Shown here: in pieces, positions 36,915 to 46,165 of the stretch
How positions within the stretch are numbered: position 1 is the first letter of the stretch
Layout of the letters: each line of letters begins with the position of its first letter
DNA from: Pirellula sp. SH-Sr6A
GTDB taxonomy: Bacteria > Planctomycetota > Planctomycetia > Pirellulales > Pirellulaceae
Assembly: GCF_001610875.1 (NCBI RefSeq)
Contig: NZ_CP011272.1
Span: forward strand, 1,283,988-1,347,987
Length of the DNA: 64,000 nt
Direction of reading: 5' to 3'
Position numbers and translations under genes: made by a program
The notes under the pieces: generated by a model
Told to the model about the DNA's origin: nothing
The model's input: the letters and a program-made list of their open reading frames with translations, nothing else
Databases searched by the model: none

Positions 36915-36930
36915 GCAACCTTTCGGTTGC
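36915..36930. promoter_or_regulatory. putative ArsR operator
   Basis: GCAACC-TTTC-GGTTGC is a perfect dyad 57 bp upstream of the SRPBCC start. I recall similar GCAACC/GGTTGC dyads in front of ArsR/SRPBCC operons of other bacteria, so this is a good candidate for autoregulation. Confidence 0.6.
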
Positions 36931-37204
36931 ATATTAATCGAATAGCGAGAGTGATTCAATAGGACACGATTGCTTGGGCTACTTTGCCTGGTAACCTGGA
37001 AAGGCTCGCTCGTGTTCTGATCAATTCGGCGCTTTGCCGCTGACTAGACCCAACCAAGGTGACGACGGACTGAGAGCTCGCGCCGACTTCCTTCGACGGA
37101 TGGAGAATCGAACCGCTCCTCCCAGCTCCCACCCCAACCAACACACGTGGTCCTCCGCGTATTGTCGATCAACAGTCCGGGTACACCCGGAATGACTCTT
37201 CCAC

Positions 37205-38623
37205 TTAGACGCATGTCTCTCGAGGAATAACAACGGTAAAAGTCGTTCCTTTCTCCGGTTCCGATTGAACACTGATTGTTCCATTATGGGCTACGACAAT
37301 TTCATGAACGAGACTCAGCCCCAATCCCATTCCCATCTCAGCATGATGAGTACGGGCCTGATCGCTTTGGTAGAACCTTTCAAATAGATGAGGTAAATCG
37401 ACACTGGAGATCCCAATCCCGTTGTCTTGCACTTCGATGACCGCATCTGCATCTCGAGCAAACACTCGCAGGGTGACATGACCCTGTAGCCGGTTATAGC
37501 GGATCGCGTTGGTAATCAAGTTGGTAAGCACTTGAGTAAACCTGTCGCGATCGCCGTAGATGGTCACAGGCTGTAGCTCGCACTCGATCTGAACCGAATG
37601 CGACATTGCCAGCGGCCGTAGCAATTCGATGGTATGCGCGGCGCATTGCCCCAGATCCAGGGGCTCCAAATGAAGGCAAAGCATTTGAGAATCGGCCTTA
37701 GCTAGGAAGAGTAAATCATCGGTAAGCCGCTTCATTCGGCGTGCGGATTGAAGACACATACGCAGCGAATCCTTGTATGTCTCCGTATCGCGTTCTTTGT
37801 GAAGCGTGTGCTCTGCCTGTGACAGAATGACTGCAACCGGCGTGCGCAATTCGTGCGAAGCATCGGCCACAAATCGCGTCTGTCGTTCAAGTGCCAACCT
37901 CAACCGCTCGACCAACTGATTGAGTGAATCGCTAAGCTGCAACACTTCGATCGAAGATTTCTCGTTGACGAAGAGCCTCTCGTTCAAGTTCCGATCGGTC
38001 ATGCGCTGGGCCGCTTTTGCTAATTCATCGATCGGAGCAGCCACTTTCTTTGCCAACCAAATGGCAAGCAGAGCTGCACCCGCCAGACATAAAACACTGA
38101 GCCCCAGCAATCGGACAACTAGCCAAAGGAGTCCATCCCACTCCTTGGCTAACCGCCGACCGATCAAAAGTTGGCCTCGTTGCGGCGTTCGAACAATCAG
38201 ATCGAGAGATCGACCGGTCGCGCGTGCGACGAAAGGATGCGGACCGCCGGAACCCGGCAGACGATCTGCAGGGACCGCATGAGCGGGGAGATCAGGCGTC
38301 GCGAATTGTATTCTGCCCATTTGATCCCACATGGCGATGTAGGCATGATCCCGTGGGGCCATACCAAATCGATGACGATACAGGTCGGAAACTTCTAACG
38401 AAGGTGAATCTGGTTGATCCTTCAGCTGCTGATTCAGCTCCTGGGCGGCGGCCAGGAGGTCCGATTCGGCGCGCCTGTAGGTGGCATGCAGCGATAGCGC
38501 AAACATGGATACGCTGAAAGTTGCCACAATCAGTCCTGCCAGTATCAAGTTGGCCCTGAGAATCTGCGATCGCAACTTGCAAAAGCGTCCCCGTCGAAAA
38601 TGCGGTGATTTAGCTGATGACAT
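37205..38623 (-). CDS. sensor histidine kinase (CusS/QseC-like)
   Basis: A 472-residue membrane kinase: first span about 23-47 (ILRANLILAGLIVATFSVSM), a periplasmic sensor of about 120 residues, second span LLGLSVLCLAGAALLAIWL, HAMP, then HisKA with DASHELRTPVAVIL, N box LTNLITNAIRYN, G1 DNGIGIS and G2 MGLGLSLVHEI. The start overlaps the response-regulator stop by 14 bp, so the two form one unit. A secreted protein encoded just upstream in the operon may be connected to the signal. Confidence 0.93.
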   Translation of the reverse strand: MSSAKSPHFRRGRFCKLRSQILRANLILAGLIVATFSVSMFALSLHATYRRAESDLLAAAQELNQQLKDQPDSPSLEVSDLYRHRFGMAPRDHAYIAMWDQMGRIQFATPDLPAHAVPADRLPGSGGPHPFVARATGRSLDLIVRTPQRGQLLIGRRLAKEWDGLLWLVVRLLGLSVLCLAGAALLAIWLAKKVAAPIDELAKAAQRMTDRNLNERLFVNEKSSIEVLQLSDSLNQLVERLRLALERQTRFVADASHELRTPVAVILSQAEHTLHKERDTETYKDSLRMCLQSARRMKRLTDDLLFLAKADSQMLCLHLEPLDLGQCAAHTIELLRPLAMSHSVQIECELQPVTIYGDRDRFTQVLTNLITNAIRYNRLQGHVTLRVFARDADAVIEVQDNGIGISSVDLPHLFERFYQSDQARTHHAEMGMGLGLSLVHEIVVAHNGTISVQSEPEKGTTFTVVIPRETCV

Positions 38624-39260
38624 AGCCTTGCCCCCTACGTGTCTCGATCAGCTCGGTGCCTAGTTTGCGACGCAGATACGAGATGTACACGTCGACGATA
38701 TTAGACGCGGGATCATCGAGTTCATCAAATAAATGCTCGTAGATCTCACGCCTTGAGATAACCTTGCCGCGATGTACGGCAAGATATTCGAGCAGCCCAA
38801 ATTCCCGAGCAGTAAGACTCACGAGCTCGTCACCCACGCATGCTTGTCGGGCACGCAGGTCGATGGTTATATTCCCAATTCGTAGACTCGATGAAGATTG
38901 TCCAGCAGAACGTCTGATCAAGGCTCTGAGCCTGGCCATCAACTCCGAGCGTTCAAACGGTTTGGCCAAGTAATCATCGGCCCCTAAATCAAGACCGCGC
39001 ACTCGATCGTCGAGCCCATCTCGTGCGGACAGAATGAGAACAGGAACCTTGTGCGTCTCTCGCAGTTGACCAAGCAACTTCCAGCCGTCCAGTTTCGGCA
39101 ACATCAAATCGAGTACGATTGCGTCGTAACTCCAAGTCGTCGCCTTCGCCCGACCCTCTTCGCCGTCAGCTGCAAGATCTACCGCATAGCCTTCCTCATC
39201 AAGCATCGCGTACAGCAAGCGTCGAAGCTCGGGTTGGTCCTCGATAACTAGTATTCGCAT
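38610..39260 (-). CDS. OmpR-family response regulator
   Basis: A 216-residue regulator: receiver domain with the acidic pair in VIEDQPE, phospho-acceptor Asp51 in AIVLDLMLPKLDG, and Lys in DDYLAKPF; then a winged helix (SLTAREFGLLEYLAVHRGKV ... SNIVDVYISYLRRKLG ... TRRGQGYVIS). It pairs with the kinase encoded immediately downstream. Distance to the upstream secreted-protein gene is 86 bp on the same strand. Confidence 0.95.
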   Translation of the reverse strand: MRILVIEDQPELRRLLYAMLDEEGYAVDLAADGEEGRAKATTWSYDAIVLDLMLPKLDGWKLLGQLRETHKVPVLILSARDGLDDRVRGLDLGADDYLAKPFERSELMARLRALIRRSAGQSSSSLRIGNITIDLRARQACVGDELVSLTAREFGLLEYLAVHRGKVISRREIYEHLFDELDDPASNIVDVYISYLRRKLGTELIETRRGQGYVIS

Positions 39261-39346
39261 GGTGCTCTACTTAGGAATTTACCAGTTTAAACGTTTACGA
39301 TTTCGTCCTGCTCTCACAGGACTTAATCGATGCAAAAAGTGAAGTA

Positions 39347-40138
39347 TTACCGACGCTCGCTGAGCATCTTGCGAATCTCTCGGAGTTCGCGAAGAATTTC
39401 GACGTTGGTGGGCTCCTTCGAATCATCGGCCCATGTGCTGTGTTTGGGTGGCTTCGGGCCACGCTTGGGACCTTCTCGTTCAACGGTCTTACCGTTGGCA
39501 CGAATGATGTCCGCGTGCAGATGAACCTCACCGTGTGGAGTTACATGGCGTCGGCCTTCGATTTCCACTTCATCGCCAACCTGTACAAGCTCCTGCAAAT
39601 CACTGGATTGGTGAGGAGGAAATTTGACGATCGTCCCCTCTTGGAGCATCAAGCCATCGATGTCGCCATGTGGATTTCTCGCCAAGGCGGTCACTTTGCC
39701 TTCCACGCTCATGGACGGTTCGTCATTCTTAACCCTCTCATCATGCTTAGGGCGAGGATGGACAACGCGGACCATCTCATTGCCACATGTTAATCGATGG
39801 ATCTCGAGGACTTGATCCCCCTTTGGCCTGATCTTGGTTCGGCCTTCAATCTCCACCGAATCACCGACTTTAGCAATAGCCATGATTTTCTTGGCCATGT
39901 GTGGTGGGAAGTGAACGCGATCTCCGCTATCCAGTTCCAGGCCATCTACATCGTCATGATCATTCTTGAGAAACGCCGTTATCCTCGCCTGCTTTTTCAT
40001 CGTCGAACCTTCCTCTGTCGATGGAATTGCCACCTGAGCCAAAAGATCGCCTCCCCCCAATAATCCGCCAATGGTCATTCCCATTCCAACAACCAGAACT
40101 CCCCCCAGCAGAATCGGTTTTTTCCACGCTCGTCGCAT
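39347..40138 (-). CDS. exported protein with two similar OB-like repeats
   Basis: About 263 residues from the ATG at 40138 (AAAGGAGC six nt upstream). It has an N-terminal signal or anchor (KKPILLGGVLVVGMGMTIGG), then two related units: VDGLELDSGDRVHFPPHMAKK followed by VGDSVEIEGRTKIRPKG, and IDGLMLQEGTIVKFPPHQSSD followed by VGDEVEIEGRRHVTPHG. Each looks like a small beta-barrel repeat of 60-70 residues. The C-terminal part has Lys/Pro-rich linker and a Glu/Arg coiled helix. Family not recognised. Placed directly before a two-component system on the same strand; it could be part of the envelope signal or a target. Confidence 0.75.
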   Translation of the reverse strand: MRRAWKKPILLGGVLVVGMGMTIGGLLGGGDLLAQVAIPSTEEGSTMKKQARITAFLKNDHDDVDGLELDSGDRVHFPPHMAKKIMAIAKVGDSVEIEGRTKIRPKGDQVLEIHRLTCGNEMVRVVHPRPKHDERVKNDEPSMSVEGKVTALARNPHGDIDGLMLQEGTIVKFPPHQSSDLQELVQVGDEVEIEGRRHVTPHGEVHLHADIIRANGKTVEREGPKRGPKPPKHSTWADDSKEPTNVEILRELREIRKMLSERR

Positions 40139-40926
40139 CGTTTGCTCCTTTGTCATCGCGTTACCAGTGAAAGCAAACCAACAATTGGCATGCTCTGCTC
40201 ACTTCAGTGTCAGAATCATAGGAGAGTAACATTAAAGGGAGATGAGACCGTTTTCCTCGCACCCAACTCCCTGCGTGGGATCCGAATCGTTCATGGCACC
40301 CCCACGCACCAACGCAGTCTTGCGCATAGAGAAGTGACGCGGTATCGGCACGCCGACGATCGCCGCTCCACGTCACGAATGCAACAGGTAAGGATTGGCA
40401 AATGCACATGCCACCCGTGGCTCGCTCACGATTGTAAAAATTCTACCTACCCTCTCTTCCTCCGCCAATTCGTGGCCAACTACGCCAAGTAGCGGCCAGA
40501 CAAACTCACTGGATCCACGCCGAGTAGTCGCCTCGAGACTCATACGACTCCATCGCTATCAGTCACTCAGTCTCAATCCCCAGAAATGCTAGTGGATGGG
40601 ATAGCACGAACGCCTTCTGGGCATCTCCGAGATTGGGGGGCCCTACCGCGCAAGACCGAACGAAACAGGGTTCTATCTGTGGAGCAACACGCCATCAGGG
40701 CGAGTGGACAAAGGGGATGTCGGAAAATGCATGGAATCCAAAAACATTGCCTTACCTACAAAAACCTCTTGTCCCACTGCGTAGGGTTCATCGCTCTTCA
40801 ATACCGGTTCCATGCTGTTGAACCGGCGCGCCGGTGACTCTTCAGTACCCAAGACACTCGATTGAGATCGTCGGCACGATGAATGGTAACGAACCGTTCC
40901 TCACAACTGCCTGAGTATCGTTTCAG
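40139..40926. other. intergenic region, nothing recognised
   Basis: About 790 bp between the exported-protein gene and the lysR gene. Short open frames exist on both strands (for example 40142-40492 and 40586-40837, +) but their composition looks non-coding and none has a fitting ribosome-binding site. It must contain the promoter of the secreted-protein/two-component operon. Confidence 0.4.
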
Positions 40927-41838
40927 CTATTTTACATCGAAATCTGCCTTGAAGAGATGCAACTGCGAATTCACTTGCTTTCGAAACTCCGTCAACGTTG
41001 GAGAACTGCTCTGTTCGCTCCAGCACATGAGTAGCGGCACGGGATCAAGCTTGGGTGAAATCGGAATGAAAACGAGTCGATCACTCCGTAGATTCTTCAC
41101 CCCCTCGGGAACAATGCTCAAGCCTTGCTCGGCAGCCACCAGCATTAAGACACTAGTCATGAGAGTTGGTGCGTTTTGAACGTGCGGCGTGAAGCCTGCA
41201 TTTCGACAAGCGGAAGTGATTTGATCGTGAAGCCCGGGAGCCACACTTCGCTCAAGTAGCACGAATGGTTGATCGGCAAGCTGCTCAAGCTTGAGACGAC
41301 GGTGCTTGGCTAAGCGATGAGATTCGGGCAGTACAACCACCAGTTGCTCTTCAAAGAGTTTCTGAATGGCTAGGCCTCGAGTTCCTGGAGGCAATGGTCG
41401 CGTGAAACCTACGTCGATCTCGCCTTGCTTAAAGGCCTCCAATTGTTTGTCTGGCGTAAGTTCCAGCATGCGCAACGAGACGTTAGGGAATGCCAAACGG
41501 TATCGCCGAATAAGATCGGGAAGAAACCGCATTGTCGGCGCTGTAAAAAAACCAATCGATAACTCGCCGACTTCTCCACTGGCAGCACGCAAGGCGCGGT
41601 CTTTTGCATCTTCTACCGCTACCAAGATGCGGCGAGCCTCCTCCAGGAATACAACTCCGGCCGCCGTCAATCGCACCACACGCTTCGTGCGAAACAAGAG
41701 CTGTGCTCCGATCTCACGTTCAAGGTCGGCAATTTGGGTACTCAGAGCTGGCTGTGCGACCAATTGCGTTGCCGCAGCCCGCGAGAAGTTCAGCTCGGTG
41801 GCAACGGCCACAAAGTACTTGAGATGTCTTAGTTCCAT
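40927..41838 (-). CDS. LysR-family transcriptional regulator
   Basis: A 303-residue LysR regulator: winged helix ELRHLKYFVAVATELNFSRAA with VAQPALSTQIADLEREIG, then a two-lobed effector domain (GELSIGFFTAPTMRFLPDLI ... LLERSVAPGLHDQI ... VAAEQGLSIVPEGV). Similar to regulators of aromatic or chloroaromatic pathways (BenM/CatM-like domain). Divergent from the Old Yellow Enzyme gene; a 15-bp dyad of the T-N11-A type lies between them. Confidence 0.92.
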   Translation of the reverse strand: MELRHLKYFVAVATELNFSRAAATQLVAQPALSTQIADLEREIGAQLLFRTKRVVRLTAAGVVFLEEARRILVAVEDAKDRALRAASGEVGELSIGFFTAPTMRFLPDLIRRYRLAFPNVSLRMLELTPDKQLEAFKQGEIDVGFTRPLPPGTRGLAIQKLFEEQLVVVLPESHRLAKHRRLKLEQLADQPFVLLERSVAPGLHDQITSACRNAGFTPHVQNAPTLMTSVLMLVAAEQGLSIVPEGVKNLRSDRLVFIPISPKLDPVPLLMCWSEQSSSPTLTEFRKQVNSQLHLFKADFDVK

Positions 41839-41884
41839 CCCTTATTTATACACGAACGCGATTACTGCAACAACAATTATGGAT

Positions 41885-41899
41885 TTTGCGAATAGCAAA
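41885..41899. promoter_or_regulatory. putative LysR-box
   Basis: TTTGC-GAATA-GCAAA, a 15-bp dyad with the T-N11-A form expected for LysR proteins, 46 bp upstream of lysR and 71 bp upstream of the divergent flavin reductase gene. Confidence 0.5.
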
Positions 41900-41970
41900 G
41901 ACGGCGCTAGAATCTGACGATGTTGAACACGTACTAAAAGATGACTTCAAGTCAGAAAAGGAAACAAATC

Positions 41971-43062
41971 ATGAGATACGACAACCCATTGTTCCAAACT
42001 TTGCGAGTAGGTGCGATTGAGCTGCCTCATCGCGTCGTGATGGCGCCGCTGACACGAGCTCGTTCGTCGAACCGCGTCCCTAACGAGCTTATGGCAGAGT
42101 ACTACACTCAGCGTGCAAGCGCCGCCTTGATCATCTCGGAAGCGACAGCCATTAGTGAGCAGGGATACGGCTGGCACGGTGCACCTGGCATTTACTCTCC
42201 CGCCCAGGTCGAGGGTTGGAAAAAAATCACTAGCGCCGTGCATGCGAAGCAAGGCAAGATCTTTTTACAGCTTTGGCATATGGGGCGTGTTTCGCATCCT
42301 GACTACCAAAACGGATCGTTGCCCGTGGCTCCGAGCGCCATTGCGGCAACTGGCGAAGCGCACACGCCGACCGGAAAGAAACCGTTTGTCATTCCCCATG
42401 CGCTTACTCAATCTGAAATCGCCGCCATCATCGAGGACTATGCGATTGCGACTCGCAATGCTCGCGACGCAGGATTCGATGGCGTCGAAATCCACGCGGC
42501 CAATGGTTATTTGATCGATCAGTTTCTGCGTGATGCATCGAATCAGCGAACGGATCAGTATGGTGGAACAATTGCCAACCGTATCCGCTTTTTGCGAGAG
42601 GTCGTCTCCGCAGTAACACTTGCCTGGTCCGCCGATAGAACTGGTGTGCGACTCAGCCCGACCATGGCGGGTCAAGGGATGGCGGATAGTGACCCGATTG
42701 CTTTGTTTACTCAAGCGGCAGGGGCACTGAATGACTTTCAGTTGGCCTATCTCCATGTTGCGGAAGCGATCAAACCTGGCCGTCTGTTCAACGCGGATGC
42801 GCCACGAGTAACGCCGCACATTCGCAAAGCGTATGAGGGTGTGCTCGTCGCCAATGGCGGATACGACCGAGACTCAGCCAGCCAGGCCATTAGGGATGGA
42901 GAAGCAGACGCTATCGCTTTTGGCCAGTTGTTCATTGCGAATCCAGATCTGCCACGACGATTTAAAGAAAATCAAGCGCTCAATGCGCCCGAGGTTGCCA
43001 CCTATTACTCTGTCGGCCCGCATGGATACACGGATTACCCAGAGCTCTCAGCTACTCGTTAG
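41971..43062 (+). CDS. Old Yellow Enzyme family ene-reductase
   Basis: About 363 residues from the ATG at 41971 (AAAGGAAA seven nt upstream). FMN-binding TIM barrel of the OYE type: VVMAPLTRARS at strand 1, QLWHMGRVSHPD, GFDGVEIHAANGYLIDQFLR with the His-Ala-Ala-Asn substrate-binding motif, NQRTDQYGGTIANRIRF, and FGQLFIANPDLPRR near the end. The enzymes reduce alpha,beta-unsaturated carbonyls and nitro compounds with NAD(P)H. Likely induced by the divergent LysR regulator. Confidence 0.94.
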   Translation: MRYDNPLFQTLRVGAIELPHRVVMAPLTRARSSNRVPNELMAEYYTQRASAALIISEATAISEQGYGWHGAPGIYSPAQVEGWKKITSAVHAKQGKIFLQLWHMGRVSHPDYQNGSLPVAPSAIAATGEAHTPTGKKPFVIPHALTQSEIAAIIEDYAIATRNARDAGFDGVEIHAANGYLIDQFLRDASNQRTDQYGGTIANRIRFLREVVSAVTLAWSADRTGVRLSPTMAGQGMADSDPIALFTQAAGALNDFQLAYLHVAEAIKPGRLFNADAPRVTPHIRKAYEGVLVANGGYDRDSASQAIRDGEADAIAFGQLFIANPDLPRRFKENQALNAPEVATYYSVGPHGYTDYPELSATR

Positions 43063-43128
43063 CCTGCCGATCGAAAAGTACGTTAAGAAACATTTTTAAT
43101 CGCACCTACAAAGATATAGAGGTACGTC

Positions 43129-43572
43129 ATGATCAAAATTCTGTTGATAGTAATGGCGTTAGTCGCGGGCTCAGCATTGCCCATTCAAGGCGGAATCAAT
43201 ACAAAGCTCGGCAAGACCCTGACGAGCCCGTTGCATGCAGCACTCATATCGTTTTTGATTGGAGCGGCGGGACTGCTAGTATACTGCATACTGACGAAAC
43301 AACCAGTCACATGGACCGGGCTCCGGCAACTGCCAATAGGATATTTGGCTGGAGGTATCCTTGGTGCGATTTATGTCTCGATCGTGATTTTCGTTTTTCC
43401 AAAGCTAGGACCTGGGCTTACATTCAGTCTGGTTGTGGCAGGTCAGATGGTAGTAGCATTGCTGCTAGAGCACTTCAACGTGCTCGTCGCCGCCCCGCAG
43501 CCGATCAATCTTGGACGAGTTTTTGGAGTCGCCCTAGTCATAGCGGGTGTTATTCTTATGAAGCAGTACTAA
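43129..43572 (+). CDS. YdcZ/DUF606-type small transporter
   Basis: A 147-residue membrane protein with five hydrophobic helices. The start IKILLIVMALVAGSALPIQGGINTKLG and the FPKLGPGLTFSLVVAGQM segment are typical of the YdcZ/DUF606 branch of the drug/metabolite transporter superfamily, half-size proteins that act as dimers. Substrate unknown. It is 67 bp after the ene-reductase on the same strand and may be its co-regulated exporter. Confidence 0.9.
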   Translation: MIKILLIVMALVAGSALPIQGGINTKLGKTLTSPLHAALISFLIGAAGLLVYCILTKQPVTWTGLRQLPIGYLAGGILGAIYVSIVIFVFPKLGPGLTFSLVVAGQMVVALLLEHFNVLVAAPQPINLGRVFGVALVIAGVILMKQY

Positions 43573-43762
43573 CGGGAGAGCTGGAAGGATCGATCTTGTT
43601 ACCGCTGCCGAGCTGCTGCTGGTGGGTACCCCAACGAAACTTCTCCACCTTCAGCCATGGGTTATTCGAGCCAGAACCCGCTTGCTACTCGATCAGCGTG
43701 TTGCTCGGTGTCGCTGAATGGACCATGGTCTCTAACATGAAAATTTCCGACGAGGTTTAGCT

Positions 43763-44260
43763 TTGCAATCGAAACCAATTCTCATCCTGGCGAATCGTCA
43801 ATGCGCTGGGCTTGTATTTCCGTTACTTGACGACTTGCGGTCCGCGGCGTTGGTTTCTCCGATTGCCGGTTCTGGCAATCATGCCCATTGGCTGTTGGGC
43901 CATTTGGTTTTTTCCGAAGGCCGTTACCGCGAGATGATGGAGGGATTTTCGAATCCCTGCCAATCGCTCCAAAACAAGTTTGGCGGAGGATCGCAGCCAG
44001 ATGCCAATGCGGCTGGGTACCCGCCTTACGAAGAGCTATTGGGTCGCTTGCGATCAATGGACGAGGAGTTCATGGCTTGGCTTGATAGCACGAGTGAAGA
44101 GGAACTTGATCAAGTACTCGAGGGAGTACCTCCGCAGTTCGAGCTCTATTTTGGGACGTGGCGGCACATGTTCTTGATGCGAGCCATGCACTGGATGCAC
44201 CATCGTGGCCAGCTCGCCGACTGCCGTCGCGCCGCCGGCCGACCACCGCTGATGATTTAA
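43763..44260 (+). CDS. DinB-like four-helix protein
   Basis: A 165-residue DinB-fold protein: the metal-site histidines appear in GNHAHWLLGHLVFSEGRYR and in HWMHHRGQLADCRRA near the C terminus. These are usually zinc- or nickel-binding thiol-dependent enzymes or unknown stress proteins, not the DNA polymerase of the same name. The start is a TTG at 43763. It ends the stretch of co-oriented genes that begins with the ene-reductase. Confidence 0.88.
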   Translation: MQSKPILILANRQCAGLVFPLLDDLRSAALVSPIAGSGNHAHWLLGHLVFSEGRYREMMEGFSNPCQSLQNKFGGGSQPDANAAGYPPYEELLGRLRSMDEEFMAWLDSTSEEELDQVLEGVPPQFELYFGTWRHMFLMRAMHWMHHRGQLADCRRAAGRPPLMI

Positions 44261-44670
44261 GCCACCACGAAATGCAGCGATGGCGTTACTCATTCCCGAG
44301 TTTTGTTTGCACGGTCATGTTTGCTCGGTCCATCTGCAAGGTGGTCCACGGAAGCGTTGACGTTGTGTTTGGTTTTCCGAACGTACTCTTGAGAGCTCGC
44401 CGCCCATGACGATTCGACTCATTCACATTGGTGAATTGAGAATGAAACGGATTCTCGATCGTGCGAACCTCACCGTCGCGAAAAGCGATAGTAAGGCCCG
44501 GACGATCGCCGGGGAATAGTGGGCTTTTGGCATTCCTAGCAGTGTGAGCCGTTCTACCACTGAAAAATGAGGAATGTGGTTGAAACATGCTTGGCCGGTT
44601 GTAAGCAGATTTCGGCCAACTCACATAGGTTGGTAAACTCGTCTCGCTTCCGGTCAGCGACACCTAAGCT
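44261..44670. other. intergenic region, doubtful minus-strand frame
   Basis: 410 bp between DinB and parE. A 125-codon frame (44286-44663, -) fills it, rich in Ser/Thr/Arg/Asn, without a recognisable fold or ribosome-binding site; I regard it as doubtful. Nothing else seen. Confidence 0.35.
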
Positions 44671-45051
44671 TCAAGGCCGTGGCAAGTAGACTTCAGGAAG
44701 GTTCGAGGCAAGATCCATACTGTCGTGCAGCACTCGACCAATTTCAATTTGGCCCTCAGCTGTAATGCGAAGTAACAGGAAATGTCTTGGGGTGCCGACC
44801 GTGCCAACCGATTTGGCGATTCGTTGTCGACTGTGCCATGAGTGGTAGGTGCGAGCACCAGTAGCCAGTTCCTCACGCGGTACACTACCAACGCGTTCTG
44901 GATCTTCCGCAATGTCGACAATTGCCTGGGTCAACAATGCTTCATATCGCAATCTAGCTTGTTCGCCAAAGTGCTCGTGGCTCCACGCTAAGATTCTGAC
45001 GATGTCTTCCTCAGCAGCCGGAGCAAGTACTACAAGTGGCATTTGGATCAA
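44671..45051 (-). CDS. parE: ParE-type toxin
   Basis: A 126-residue RelE/ParE-superfamily toxin: VVLAPAAEEDIVRILAWSHEHFG is the N-terminal strand and helical hairpin, and the C-terminal GQIEIGRVLHDSMDL corresponds to the last strand and helix. ParE proteins poison gyrase; RelE relatives cut mRNA, and sequence alone does not settle which. It overlaps its antitoxin gene by ATGA, the usual coupling. Slightly longer than typical (95-105 residues) because of an extended middle part. Confidence 0.85.
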   Translation of the reverse strand: MIQMPLVVLAPAAEEDIVRILAWSHEHFGEQARLRYEALLTQAIVDIAEDPERVGSVPREELATGARTYHSWHSRQRIAKSVGTVGTPRHFLLLRITAEGQIEIGRVLHDSMDLASNLPEVYLPRP

Positions 45052-45347
45052 CCACTCTTTCGGCTTTTGGCGAGCTTCTCTGCTTGACGGCCCAATTTCG
45101 AGATATGGGTAGCTAAATGGCTGCCGGCGTTCAGTACAACTCCTTCGCCTTGATCAAGTTGTCGAAATCCTACGTCGGCCAGTTGCTGCAACAATTCAAT
45201 TCGTCGCTCATCCTCGGAGGTCCGCTGTTCAAGCAATCGCAACCCTTCTCGAACCACTTCGCTTGCGTTCTTGTACTTGCCCGAAGTCACAAGTGAGTCA
45301 ACCAACTCCGAGTAGTGTTCCGTTAGGCTAATGTTCTTCGTTGCCAT
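45048..45347 (-). CDS. parD: ParD-type antitoxin
   Basis: A 99-residue ribbon-helix-helix antitoxin: KNISLTEHYSELVDSLVTSGKYKNASEVVREGLRLLEQR is the canonical DNA-binding ParD/CopG N terminus, and the C-terminal half is the flexible part that wraps the toxin. ATG start preceded by an AGAGAGAG purine tract. A 27-bp perfect palindrome lies 58 bp upstream and is its probable operator. Confidence 0.9.
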   Translation of the reverse strand: MATKNISLTEHYSELVDSLVTSGKYKNASEVVREGLRLLEQRTSEDERRIELLQQLADVGFRQLDQGEGVVLNAGSHLATHISKLGRQAEKLAKSRKSG

Positions 45348-45404
45348 TTACTCTCTCTCTCCGATGGCCAAGATTGCCTGAGTTCAGTCATTGGTCCAGT
45401 TTAG

Positions 45405-45431
45405 CACAATTGGCAAATTTTGCCAATTGTG
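45405..45431. promoter_or_regulatory. 27-bp perfect palindrome upstream of parDE
   Basis: Two 13-base arms, CACAATTGGCAAA and TTTGCCAATTGTG, face each other around a single central T at 45418. The AT-rich perfect dyad suits cooperative binding of ribbon-helix-helix dimers and is placed in the parDE promoter region. Confidence 0.6.
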
Positions 45432-45527
45432 GACGCGATTAAACCCTCCCCGGGCGAAAACGTCATCGGGAGCATGAATGGTTGGAGAAGCCGCATCTAA
45501 CGCGGCAATCGCTTGGTTAAGAAGAGA

Positions 45528-45669
45528 CTCCCCGGATCAACCCTGATAAGGAACCTTCCCGGAGTGTCGTTGATCGCTAACCCAATACTCGCGTGGGAGT
45601 TGTGCGTTTTCAAGACCGGCCCGGTGTCTTCTTCTATGTGTCCCGCGTCACGGAATATCAGCTTAACAG
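45528..45669 (+). repeat. 142-bp dispersed repeat, copy 1
   Basis: Aligns without gaps with 53538-53679; I count about 19 mismatches by hand (about 87% identity). It starts CTCCCCGGATCAACCCTGAT and ends AGCTTAACAG; a weak similarity (GTTCGA near 45679) continues beyond the right end. It contains an imperfect hairpin at its left end (CTCCCCGG ... CCCGGAG). No convincing protein is encoded. Confidence 0.8.
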
Positions 45670-45743
45670 TGGGGAGGTTCGATTCGAGCCAGGAGATTTC
45701 CTAGTAGTGAGGCAATTGCGTGGAAGAGCCCTTTGATCAATCT

Positions 45744-46165
45744 TCACCCGCCACGCCGGTGGATGCGATCTTGGAGGGACTCTGTGATCTTTTGCAGTTC
45801 CTCAAGGCTCTTACCAGAAAGGTCCGTTGCCTCTGGCTGCACACCTAGAATCGATTCGAGCATACGGATCAATTTGATCTCACCCTTGATCGCGCCTCGG
45901 ATCTCGCCCCCCCGTCGTCCCTCCTGTCGCCCTTTCGTGAGCAATTGGTCTGCGACGGAGCCTGGTTCGGGCTTTACGGCCAGAATTTCGCAAATATCCC
46001 TTGGACTTCGTTTTCGCCTACGATCGGATTCACGGACATAAAATACTTCCTTATCGTGTCGAGCAACGTCGATGCCCGGTTGCCTTCGAACTGACCTGCG
46101 ACGCTTCGGAAGACGTGCCTCAGCATAGCCGCCAACTCTTCATCTCTTCCGTATTTTAACAGAGT
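45744..46165 (-). pseudogene. Rpn-family recombination-promoting nuclease/transposase remnant
   Basis: The last 66 codons (LTKGRQEGRRGGEIRGAIKG, MLESILGVQPEATDLSGKSL, EELQKITESL) match the C-terminal end common to PD-(D/E)XK nuclease transposases of the Rpn/YhgA type. Upstream, in another frame, lies the matching part LLKYGRDEELAAMLRHVFRS and TIRKYFMSVNPIVGENEVQ, which stops at FAKFWP. The 5' half with the nuclease motif is missing, so the gene is truncated and frameshifted. Confidence 0.7.

Noticed and set aside
44286-44663. 125-codon minus-strand frame
   Set aside because: No start context, family or hydrophobic core pattern; left as doubtful intergenic sequence.
45670-45700. tRNA-like T-arm sequence GGTTCGATTC
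   Set aside because: No matching acceptor, D or anticodon stems around it.
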